From NCBI RefSeq assembly GCF_010550245.1, contig NZ_JAAGLU010000001.1:124001-188000 (forward strand): a DNA stretch of 64,000 nucleotides, in the 5' to 3' direction. The translations under genes and the position numbers were made by a program. How positions within the stretch are numbered: the stretch's first letter is position 1; each line of letters starts with the position of its first letter. The DNA is from Streptomyces sp. SID12501 (GTDB taxonomy: Bacteria > Actinomycetota > Actinomycetes > Streptomycetales > Streptomycetaceae). Shown here piece by piece: positions 51,401-59,053 of this stretch. Below the pieces are notes generated by a model that was not told the origin of the DNA, did no database searches, and was given only the letters and a program-made list of their open reading frames with translations.

Positions 51401-52348
51401 TCACTTGATACCCGTGAAGCCGACGGAGCTCACGATGCGGCGCGCGAAGCACCCGAACAGCACAAGCATCGGCAGCGCCGCGATCAGCGTCGCCGCCATC
51501 AGCCCCGACCAGTCGACGCCCGTCTGCGGGGTCTGCGCCCGGAAGATCGCCAGCGCCACCGTGAGCACGCGCGAACTGTCGCTGTACGACACCATCAGCG
51601 GCCAGAAGTAGTCGTTCCAGGCGGTGATGTACGTCAGGATCGCGAGCGTGATGACCGGCGTGGACGCCATCGGCAGCAGGACCCGGAAGAAGACTCGGAC
51701 CTTGCCGGCGCCGTCGAGCAGCGCCGCCTCCTCGACCTCCCGCGGGATGTTCATGAAGAACTGGCGCAGGAAGAACACCGCGAACGGCGTCATGAACATC
51801 GTCGGCAGCGCGATTCCCAACAGGTTGTCCACCAGGCCGAGTTGCTTGATCAGGACGAAGTTCGGCAGCAGGGTGAAGATGGCCGGGACCATCAGGCCCG
51901 CCAGGAACAGCCCGAAGACCGTGTCACGGCCGCGCCAGCGCAACCGGGCGAAGGCGTAGGCGGCCATCGCCGAGAAGAAGATCTGGCAGCCGGTGACCAG
52001 GGTCGACACGACGACCGAGTTGAGAAGGTAGCGCCAGAAGTCCAGGCCGCCGCCCGCGCCGCCCTGCGCTATCGCCTCCTTGGTGGACTGCAGGCCGAGC
52101 GCCCGCTCGAAACCGCCGGTCGTCGGATGCACCGGCAGGGGGTTGGTGGGGTCGGCGGCGAGACCCGCGTTGGTGGACAGCGCGGTGCGCAGGATCCAGT
52201 AGAACGGCAGCAGGGTGAACAGTACGATCACGGCCATCACCGCCCAGGCGGCGATCCGCCCGAGGGAGGGTGTGCGCCGCAGCGGTCGTACGGCTGCCTT
52301 GGCGGGTGTCGGCGTCGGTGCTGGCGCCGGTGTCGTCAGGGTTGTCAT
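51401..52348 (-). CDS. Carbohydrate ABC permease (MalG/LacG type)
   Basis: A 315-residue permease with six helices, the first near residues 33-55 (IAAWAVMAVIVLFTLLPFYW). The cytoplasmic EAA loop is EVEEAALLDGAGKVRVFFRVLLPM. A Thr/Pro-rich N-terminus precedes helix 1. It pairs with the permease at 52365, 16 bases upstream. No ATPase gene is present in the cluster. Confidence 0.88.
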   Translation of the reverse strand: MTTLTTPAPAPTPTPAKAAVRPLRRTPSLGRIAAWAVMAVIVLFTLLPFYWILRTALSTNAGLAADPTNPLPVHPTTGGFERALGLQSTKEAIAQGGAGGGLDFWRYLLNSVVVSTLVTGCQIFFSAMAAYAFARLRWRGRDTVFGLFLAGLMVPAIFTLLPNFVLIKQLGLVDNLLGIALPTMFMTPFAVFFLRQFFMNIPREVEEAALLDGAGKVRVFFRVLLPMASTPVITLAILTYITAWNDYFWPLMVSYSDSSRVLTVALAIFRAQTPQTGVDWSGLMAATLIAALPMLVLFGCFARRIVSSVGFTGIK

Positions 52349-52364
52349 GGTGTGCGTCTCCCGG

Positions 52365-53267
52365 TCAGCCGAGGTCGGTGTGGCCGGCCCGGGTGAGCCG
52401 GTACTGGAGGAAGGTGATCGCGCTCAGCACGACCAGCAGGGCCACGGACATCGCGGACGCGTAGCCGAACTGGAAGCGGCCGAAGGCGGAGCCGTAGATG
52501 TAGAACTGCAGGACGTTGGTGGCGTTCGCCGGACCGCCCGCCGTCGTCACCGCGACGGTGTCGAACACCTGGAAAGAGCCGATCACCGTCATGATCAGGA
52601 CCACCGCGAGGACCGGGCGCAGCAAAGGCATGGTGATGCGCCAGAACATCCGCCACTCGCTCGCCCCGTCCACCTTGGCCGCCTCGTACATGTCGGTCGG
52701 GATGGCCTGCAGGCCCGCGAAGATCAGCAGCGCCGTGTAGCCGACGTGCCGCCAGACGTTGATCACCGCGATCGTCGGGATCGCCCAGGTCTCGTCCGCG
52801 AGGAACGGGATCCGGTCGAAGCCGAGGCCCGCGACGATCTCGTTGCCGATACCGAGCTGGGTGTCCAGGATCCAGAGCCAGACGATGCCCGCGACGACGT
52901 TCGACATCAGATACGGGGTGAGCACGATCCCGCGCAGCACCGCGGACTGGGTCAGCCGCTGGAGCAGTACGGCGATGGCGAGCGCCGACACCGTCTGCAC
53001 ACCGATGTTGATGGCGACGTACTCGACGGTGACCGTCAAGGAGTCCCAGAAGATGGGGTCGTTGACCATCCGGACGTAGTTGTCGAGGCCCACCCACTCG
53101 GCCGGGGTCAGCAGGTTGAAGCGGGTGAAGCTCAGGTAGACGCCCCGCAGCGTCGGCCAGAGCAGGAACACCAGGAAGCCCAGCATCGCCGGGGCGACGA
53201 AGAGCGCCGCGAGTGCGCCGTCGCCGCGTGGTCGACGCAGGGGAGGGCTGGTGGAGGCGACGGTCAT
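52365..53267 (-). CDS. Carbohydrate ABC permease (MalF/LacF type)
   Basis: A 300-residue permease with six helices (AALFVAPAMLGFLVFLLWPT first) and the EAA loop MYEAAKVDGASEWRMFWRITMPLLRP. The ATG at 53267 is preceded by GAGGGAG; the open frame to 53360 has no better start. It is first in the operon and divergent from the ROK repressor, which likely controls it. Confidence 0.87.
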   Translation of the reverse strand: MTVASTSPPLRRPRGDGALAALFVAPAMLGFLVFLLWPTLRGVYLSFTRFNLLTPAEWVGLDNYVRMVNDPIFWDSLTVTVEYVAINIGVQTVSALAIAVLLQRLTQSAVLRGIVLTPYLMSNVVAGIVWLWILDTQLGIGNEIVAGLGFDRIPFLADETWAIPTIAVINVWRHVGYTALLIFAGLQAIPTDMYEAAKVDGASEWRMFWRITMPLLRPVLAVVLIMTVIGSFQVFDTVAVTTAGGPANATNVLQFYIYGSAFGRFQFGYASAMSVALLVVLSAITFLQYRLTRAGHTDLG

Positions 53268-53449
53268 GGAGAGACTCCCTCGTCTGCTCTTCGGCGGCTC
53301 GTCCTCAGGGCACTTACTTTCGAGGTGGAACAATCCATCCGTCAAGATGCGGGCAGACATCTTTTTTCGGCAGGGAATCCGGCCGTATGATGACCTTGCT
53401 GATCCACGTTACTTCCATGGCAAAAGAAAAGGTGAGGGGTTCGATCGGC

Positions 53450-54610
53450 ATGACCGCAGTGACCGATGGCTGGCCGCCACTGAGTCCCGGCGAGCGCTCG
53501 GTGGCGATCGAGGTGCTCGTCAACGGCCCTTTGTCCCGCGCCGAACTCGCCCGCCGGCTCGACCTCTCCGCCGGCAGCCTCACCCGGCTGACCAAACCGC
53601 TGCTCGAATCGGGACTGCTCGTCGAGGTGTCCGACGCCGGTTCCCCGGCCGAGGTGCGCCAGGGGCGCCCTTCGCAGCCGCTCGATGTCGTCGCCGAGTC
53701 CCGTGCCTTCCTCGGCTTCAAGATCACCGAGGACATGGTCTACAGCGTCGTCACCACGCTGCGCAGCGTCGTCATCGCCCGCCTCGACCGGCCCCTCACC
53801 AGCCATGACCCGGCCCAGGTGGCCGACCTGGTCGGCGAGATGACCGCCGAACTGACCGCCGCCCACCCCGCCGTGTCAGGCATCGGGATCGGCGTCGGCG
53901 GACGCGTCGAGAACCGCTCCGTGGTCGCCGACTCCGTCTTCCTCGACTGGTACGACGTCCCGTTCGCCGAACTCGTCGAGGAACGCACCGGACTGCGCGT
54001 GGTCGTCGAGAACGACGTCACCGCCCTCGTCGAGGCCGAGAGCTGGTTCGGCGCGGGCCGTGGCCTCGACCGCTTCGCGGTCCTCACCATAGGAGCGGGC
54101 CTCGGCTACGGCCTGGTCAGCGGCGGCCGGCGCGTGCAGTCGTCCGAGGACGGCCGGGGCATCGGACGTCGCTGGATCGTCAACCCGAACGGCCCGCTCA
54201 CCCCCGACGGAGAGCGCGGCAGCGCCATCTCGCTGCTCACCATCCCCAGCATCCGCTACCAGATCCGCGCCGCCACCGGCCAGGACATGACGTACGACGA
54301 GATCCTCGCCGGTGCCGCCGCCGGTGACCCCATGACCGCCCGCGTCGTCGACGAGGCGGCCCGCGCGCTGGGCACGCTGGTCGCCCAGATCGCCAACTTC
54401 GCGATGCCCGAGAAGATCCTGCTCGCCGGCGAGGGCGTCGGGCTCGTCGAGGCGGCGCGCGCCGCGGTCGAGGAGAGCATCCTCGCCAACCGGCATCCGC
54501 TCGCGGACCCGGTCAATCTGGAGACGAAGGTCTCCGACTTCCACGACTGGGCACGCGGGGCCGCCGTCCTCGCACTTCAGGTGCTGGTACTGGGGGCTGC
54601 CGACAGATGA
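53450..54610 (+). CDS. ROK-family transcriptional repressor
   Basis: A 386-residue ROK regulator: a winged helix at the N-terminus (GERSVAIEVLVNGPLSRAELARRLDLSAGSLTRLTKPLLESGLL), then an ASKHA sugar-binding fold with GIGIGVGGRVE, VVVENDVTALVEAESWFGAG and LTIGAGLGYGLV. The usual zinc-binding Cys cluster of ROK kinases is absent. The ATG at 53450 follows AAGGTGAGGGG; ATG 53417 is an alternative. It is divergent from the ABC sugar operon and should sense its substrate. Confidence 0.87.
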   Translation: MTAVTDGWPPLSPGERSVAIEVLVNGPLSRAELARRLDLSAGSLTRLTKPLLESGLLVEVSDAGSPAEVRQGRPSQPLDVVAESRAFLGFKITEDMVYSVVTTLRSVVIARLDRPLTSHDPAQVADLVGEMTAELTAAHPAVSGIGIGVGGRVENRSVVADSVFLDWYDVPFAELVEERTGLRVVVENDVTALVEAESWFGAGRGLDRFAVLTIGAGLGYGLVSGGRRVQSSEDGRGIGRRWIVNPNGPLTPDGERGSAISLLTIPSIRYQIRAATGQDMTYDEILAGAAAGDPMTARVVDEAARALGTLVAQIANFAMPEKILLAGEGVGLVEAARAAVEESILANRHPLADPVNLETKVSDFHDWARGAAVLALQVLVLGAADR

Positions 54611-54719
54611 ACGCCGACGCGGAAACAGCAGATAACGGGCGCTGGACGTGATCAGCAACACGGTCACTAATGCCGGAACAGTCCGTATTAATCTATTTGG
54701 TCTTCACTTGGAGCGGCAT

Positions 54720-54905
54720 ATGCTTCACAGCATGTCCACCACTCTTCAATCCGCCTCTGATCGATCGGCAGCCGACGTCAACGAAGAGATCCGGGCACTC
54801 TGGCTCCGGTCGGGCGGGATCCTCAACAGCGAGCAGCGGCTGACCTATCAGCAGCTCGTCGCCGAGTGGGCCGCGGCTTCTCCGCACCCCGGGCGCGACG
54901 CGTAA
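54720..54905 (+). CDS. Small protein of unknown function
   Basis: A 61-residue protein with no cysteine, signal or membrane segment. ADVNEEIRALWLRSGG and LNSEQRLTYQQLVAEWAAA give two likely helices. GGAG six bases before the ATG at 54720 supports translation, and a terminator-like hairpin follows. I believe similar small proteins occur across Streptomyces but know no function. Confidence 0.6.
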   Translation: MLHSMSTTLQSASDRSAADVNEEIRALWLRSGGILNSEQRLTYQQLVAEWAAASPHPGRDA

Positions 54906-54933
54906 CCACTTTCGTTCGACATTTCAACAGCAG

Positions 54934-54967
54934 GGCCGGGGCCGCGCACCGCGCGTCAGCCCCGGCC
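54934..54967. terminator. Hairpin terminator
   Basis: GGCCGGGGC and GCCCCGGCC form a 9-bp stem followed by a T-rich stretch, between the convergent small gene and protease gene. Confidence 0.65.
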
Positions 54968-54978
54968 TCTTGTGTTTC

Positions 54979-56337
54979 TCAGCTCCACGTGGCCGAGTAC
55001 GACCGGCGGTAGTCCCTCCGGTCCTGTTCCACCCGGAACCACCGCGTGGCGACCAGGGCGATCAGACTGCCGCCCACGATCAGCAGGCCGGGACCCACGT
55101 TCTTCGGGTCCGAGAGCCGGTCGAGCAACGCCTCCCCCGCAGTACTGCCCGTCACCGGCGCCACCGAGCCCGGCTGGGCCTCCCCGGGAGCGACGGCGCT
55201 CTGCGTGGCGGTCGCGGACGGCGCCGGAGCGGCCGCCTGACCGGCCTCGCCGATCAGCCGGACGTTGAGCGCGGTCAGCGCCTCCGTCACCGGCTCGAAG
55301 AACGTCGTACCGCCGGTCTTGCAGTCGCCGTTGCCGCCCGAGGTGATCCCGAGTGCGATGCCCTCGGAGAACAACGGGCCGCCGCTGTCACCCGCCTCGG
55401 CGCACACGGTGGTCTCGATCAGGCCCGACACCGTGCCCTCCGGGTAGTTGACCGTGGCGTTGAGCCCGGTCACCTTCCCGTCGCGCAACCCGGTCGTGCT
55501 GCCGCTGCGGAACACCTTCTGGCCGACGGTCGGATCGGCCGCGCCCGTGATGCGCACACCCCGGCCATTGCCGATGGCGACGACATCGGCGCCGTCACCG
55601 GCCGAGCCGCCGTTGTACTGCACCAGCGAGTAGTCGTTGATCGGGAAGCTGCTGCTGATCGTCTTGCCGATCTCCGTCGAGCCCCCGGTGTCCGCGAACC
55701 ACACCGAACCGTTGGGCCCGCAGTGACCGGCCGTGAGGATGAAGTCGGCCGACCCGTTGGTCACGTTGAAGCCCGCCGAGCAGCGCCCGCCGGTCGACAG
55801 GATCGGCTGCGCCGCGTTGATACGGGTGGTGAAGGTGCCCCCGCTCCGTTCCATGCGTACGGAGCCGCCGATGCTCTTGGCGACCGCGGACAGCTTGGCC
55901 CAGTCGGCGGCCGACACGGTGCTGTCGGCCTGGACGACCACCTCGTTCTTCGTGTAGTCGACCGCCCATGCCGTGCCGGCCACGCGCGGCGCCGAACGCA
56001 ACGTCTGCGTCGCCGACTTGAGGTCGTTCATGCTGTGGTCGACGACCTTGGCGCGGGCGCCCGCCTTCTCGACCTCCGCCGCCGCTCCGGCGTCGGTGAC
56101 CGCGACCACCGGCTTCCCGTCGGCCGCGATCCAGCTGCCGGCCGTCCGGTCGGTGCCGAGTTCGGTGACGAGCTCACTGCCGGTGGTGCCAGCCGCCTGG
56201 GCGGAGCTGAAGGGCAGGTTGGCCTGTGGGGGCTCGGTCGCCACAGCCTGGGTGACCATCAATCCGCCGAGGATGACTCCGCCGACGGCCGCCAGCCGTG
56301 TCGCTCGCCGGACGATCCGTCGTCGTGCGTGCCTCAT
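54979..56337 (-). CDS. Membrane-anchored streptogrisin-like S1 serine protease
   Basis: A 452-residue exported protease. A signal peptide and pro-region (to about residue 180) lead to a chymotrypsin-fold domain with the triad His in LTAGHCG, Asp in NDYSLVQ and Ser in AGDSGGPLF. Disulfide cysteines are in place. An Ala/Pro-rich linker leads to a C-terminal helix (VGPGLLIVGGSLIALVATRWF) and basic tail, so unlike secreted streptogrisins it should stay tethered to the membrane. The ATG at 56337 has GGGAG upstream. Confidence 0.87.
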   Translation of the reverse strand: MRHARRRIVRRATRLAAVGGVILGGLMVTQAVATEPPQANLPFSSAQAAGTTGSELVTELGTDRTAGSWIAADGKPVVAVTDAGAAAEVEKAGARAKVVDHSMNDLKSATQTLRSAPRVAGTAWAVDYTKNEVVVQADSTVSAADWAKLSAVAKSIGGSVRMERSGGTFTTRINAAQPILSTGGRCSAGFNVTNGSADFILTAGHCGPNGSVWFADTGGSTEIGKTISSSFPINDYSLVQYNGGSAGDGADVVAIGNGRGVRITGAADPTVGQKVFRSGSTTGLRDGKVTGLNATVNYPEGTVSGLIETTVCAEAGDSGGPLFSEGIALGITSGGNGDCKTGGTTFFEPVTEALTALNVRLIGEAGQAAAPAPSATATQSAVAPGEAQPGSVAPVTGSTAGEALLDRLSDPKNVGPGLLIVGGSLIALVATRWFRVEQDRRDYRRSYSATWS

Positions 56338-56485
56338 CAATGGCTCCCGAACCCTGAACGCGCGGTATCGACACCGCGGGGCCCTCCGGTCGTTGAGTGA
56401 CCCTCACTTCCATACGTGGCGAGAGGGGTTCGTGTTCACCGACTCCAAGATCCCGTTCGGGTCGGCCGGCCGAGGGCGGTCCGCG

Positions 56486-57307
56486 TCAGGCCTTGCGGGC
56501 CACTCCGCAGTACATGGCGACCTCCGCCGGCTTGCCCTCCCCGGCGCGGAATTCGTCCGGGCGCCAGTGCGAGCAGGACACGACCCCCGGCTCCAGGAGG
56601 TCCAGCCCCTCGAAGAAACGCGCCACCTCGTCGGGGCTGCGCTGGGTCAGCCTGGGCGTGCCGTGCGCGTTCCAGTACCGGACCGCCGCGTCCACCTCGG
56701 CCATCGCCGGTCCGGTGATGGTGTGCGACAGCGCCAGATGGCTGCCCGGGGGAAGGGCGTCCAGCAGTCGTCGTACGACACCGTGCGGGTTCTCCTCGTC
56801 GCCGAGGAAGATGACCACCCCGAGCAGCATCAGGGCGACGGGCCGGGTGAGGTCCAGGGTGCGCGCGGCCTGTTCGAGGATCGCGTCGACGTTGCGCAGG
56901 TCCTCGTCGATGTGGTCGGTACGCCCCTCGGGGCTGCTGGTGAGGAGGGCGCGGGCGTGCACCATGACGAGCGGGTCGTTGTCCACGTACACGACCCGGG
57001 TGTCCGGCGCGATCCGCTGGGCCACCTCGTGCGTGTTGTCGGCGGTCGGCAGTCCGGTCCCGATGTCGAGGAACTGCCGTATCCCGCACTCGGTGACCAG
57101 ATGACGGACGGCCCGTCCCAGGAAGAGCCGGTCCTCGCGGGCGTAGTCGCCGATACCCGGGTGCAGTTCACGGATCCGGTCACCCGCCGCGCGGTCGACC
57201 TCGTAGTGGTCCCTGCCGCCGAGCCAGTAGTTCCAGATCCGGGCCGTGTGCGGCTGTCGCGAGTTGATCCGCGCGTGCAGCGACGCGGCCGGCGGGTTCT
57301 CGGGCAC
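56486..57307 (-). CDS. SAM-dependent methyltransferase-like protein (DUF574), second copy
   Basis: A 273-residue paralogue of the protein at 42694, with matching HTARIWNYWLGGRDHYEVDRAAGD, FLDIGTGLPTADNTHEVAQ, VYVDNDPLVMVHARALL, LMLLGVVIFLGD and C-terminal VSCSHWRPDEFR. The GTG at 57307 has GGAG eight bases upstream. Substrate unknown. It lies 82 bases downstream of the DUF3800 gene on the same strand. Confidence 0.83.
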   Translation of the reverse strand: MPENPPAASLHARINSRQPHTARIWNYWLGGRDHYEVDRAAGDRIRELHPGIGDYAREDRLFLGRAVRHLVTECGIRQFLDIGTGLPTADNTHEVAQRIAPDTRVVYVDNDPLVMVHARALLTSSPEGRTDHIDEDLRNVDAILEQAARTLDLTRPVALMLLGVVIFLGDEENPHGVVRRLLDALPPGSHLALSHTITGPAMAEVDAAVRYWNAHGTPRLTQRSPDEVARFFEGLDLLEPGVVSCSHWRPDEFRAGEGKPAEVAMYCGVARKA

Positions 57308-57389
57308 GGTGGCAGCTCCAGGGCACCTGCGGAAAGTGTCAACTGGCAATCTAGACAAGGTTGTTGATGTTGGCGAGAGTCTTGACGGA

Positions 57390-58391
57390 TCAGTTGTGAG
57401 CAGCTCCGAACAGCCTTCCCCGGCTGCGTTCGTCGCCCCATACGGATCCCGCGTTCACGTACGGCCGCAGCAGTGCCGTGAGGGTCGTGTCACCGCGGCC
57501 GTTCAGCTCGTTGGAGGCGATGCTGCGGGCGATTCCGGCGAGGAAGTCGGCCAGCTGGACCCGGGTGTCGTCCCGCGCGACAACGAGGCGCAGGCCGCCG
57601 ATCCGGGTGGTGTCCTTGAGCCACTCGATGCGCTCGTCCGTCAGCATGTTCTGCCGGTCGTGCACCAGCAGTACGGTCCGCCCGTCGGCACTCCAGTAGG
57701 CGGCCGTCCGCACGATCGCGGGCAGCAGCGGGTTGAGTACGGGTATCAGGGCGGGGGCGGCGAGCAGCCGGGCCCGGTGGTCCGCGGCGCGGGATCGGGC
57801 ACCGCCGAGCAGTCGCAGTACGTCCGCCGCCTCCGGGTCCCGGAGGTCCGGTGCCTGTTGGGCCAGGGCGTCCACCGCGCGGAAGAACGCGTCGACGGGT
57901 GCCCCGGGAGCGCCGTCGGTGTCGCCGCGCACCCGGAGCAGGGCGTTGGCCGCCGCCAGGAACTCCTTCCACCGCCCGGCCCCGAAGGCGTCGGCGCCCG
58001 CGCGGCAGAGGGGAAGGGCGCCGGCCGGGTCGCCGAGGAGCAGATCGAGGACCCGCTCCACCATGAAGAAGGTCTTCTCCGTGAGATGGACGTACGCGTG
58101 CCCGTGCAGCGGCCCCGAGGGGGCGAGCAGCCACTCGAGTACCGCGCGGTGCTTCTCCCGCAGCAGGTGGTTCGCCTTGTACTCCTCGGCGGGGGACCGG
58201 ATCCGGTCGCGAATCTCACGGATTGCGGCTGCCGCCGACTCCATGGGCACATCCACGCTGGCGTGCGCGAAGACGTCGGTGTTCCCGCCGGTCAGGTTCT
58301 CGCCGTCCGACCCCGACTCGTCGCAGGCGATCTCGACTTCCGTGTACGGCCGGGTCACGCCGCGCCCCTCGTACGAACCATGTCCTGACAT
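57390..58391 (-). CDS. DUF3800 family protein
   Basis: A 333-residue protein that begins, after a short lead, with the DUF3800 acid motif VEIACDESGSDG, and near its end has LRLVVARDDTRVQLADFLAGIAR, matching the vqlADl motif. DUF3800 proteins have an RNase H-like fold with acidic residues suited to metal binding, and some lie in defence or mobile loci. Here there is no such context. A helical middle section is longer than usual. Function unknown. Confidence 0.7.
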   Translation of the reverse strand: MSGHGSYEGRGVTRPYTEVEIACDESGSDGENLTGGNTDVFAHASVDVPMESAAAAIREIRDRIRSPAEEYKANHLLREKHRAVLEWLLAPSGPLHGHAYVHLTEKTFFMVERVLDLLLGDPAGALPLCRAGADAFGAGRWKEFLAAANALLRVRGDTDGAPGAPVDAFFRAVDALAQQAPDLRDPEAADVLRLLGGARSRAADHRARLLAAPALIPVLNPLLPAIVRTAAYWSADGRTVLLVHDRQNMLTDERIEWLKDTTRIGGLRLVVARDDTRVQLADFLAGIARSIASNELNGRGDTTLTALLRPYVNAGSVWGDERSRGRLFGAAHN

Positions 58392-58576
58392 GTAGCCGAA
58401 ACCGCTCGTAGTGTACAGCGATTATTTGGACTCGTGAATGATGTTCATGAATATGAACGGAAGGCTTCCCTGTGCTGCGCCGACCACGTCTGGGGGTGGC
58501 ATGGGCACTGGTACCGGGATCGTGAACTCATCGTCACCCCGATCGCGTTCGGGTCCCGGCGCCTAGACTCCCGCCC

Positions 58577-58969
58577 ATGGACGACACCAGCACCCTGGAC
58601 CGGCTCGCCGCGGGCAAGTACCTGCTGATCACCAGCTTCCGCAAGAACGGCACGTCCGTCGCCACCCCGGTCTGGGTGGTGCGGGACGCGGACGCGCTCG
58701 GCGCCTGGTCGGTGACGGACTCCTGGAAGGTGAAGCGGATCCGCAACCGGGCCGACGTCCTCGTCGGCCCGTGCGACATCCGCGGCAACCCGACCGGCGA
58801 ATCGGTCCCCGGCACCGCCGAGATCCTCGACCAGCCCGCGACCGACGTCTACCGGCGGCTTCTCGCCCGCAAGTACGGCGTGATGGGCCGCCTCACCCTG
58901 TTCGGCAGCCGACTGCGGCGCGGCAGCACGGGCACGGTCGGGATCCGGATCACCCTCGTGAACAGCTGA
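58577..58969 (+). CDS. PPOX-class F420-dependent oxidoreductase
   Basis: A 130-residue split-barrel flavin/F420 protein: LAAGKYLLITSFRKNGTSVATPVWVV, WKVKRIRNRADVLVGPCDIRGNPTG and TAEILDQPATDVYRRLLARKYG are the typical segments of the actinobacterial PPOX class. Such enzymes reduce small substrates using F420H2. No partner genes are nearby. The ATG at 58577 starts a complete domain. It is followed by a hairpin-bearing repeat. Confidence 0.8.
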   Translation: MDDTSTLDRLAAGKYLLITSFRKNGTSVATPVWVVRDADALGAWSVTDSWKVKRIRNRADVLVGPCDIRGNPTGESVPGTAEILDQPATDVYRRLLARKYGVMGRLTLFGSRLRRGSTGTVGIRITLVNS

Positions 58970-58977
58970 CGGCGGGA

Positions 58978-59040
58978 CCGCGCCCCGCAGGATTCAGGGG
59001 CGCGGGGAACTGTGCGACCAGCCACAGCGCACCCGCGCCC
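58978..59040. repeat. Streptomyces intergenic element, family A copy 2, with terminator hairpin
   Basis: CCGCGCCCC (58978-58986) pairs with GGGGCGCGG (58997-59005), and the right arm runs into GGAACTGTGCGACCAGCCAC. It matches the copy at 638-703. Between convergent genes, the hairpin likely terminates both. Confidence 0.65.
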
Positions 59041-59053
59041 GACGACCGAACCT

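Noticed and set aside
58434..58628. Short frame before the F420-dependent oxidoreductase
   Set aside because: Overlaps the PPOX gene start in another frame, with no coding bias or ribosome site.
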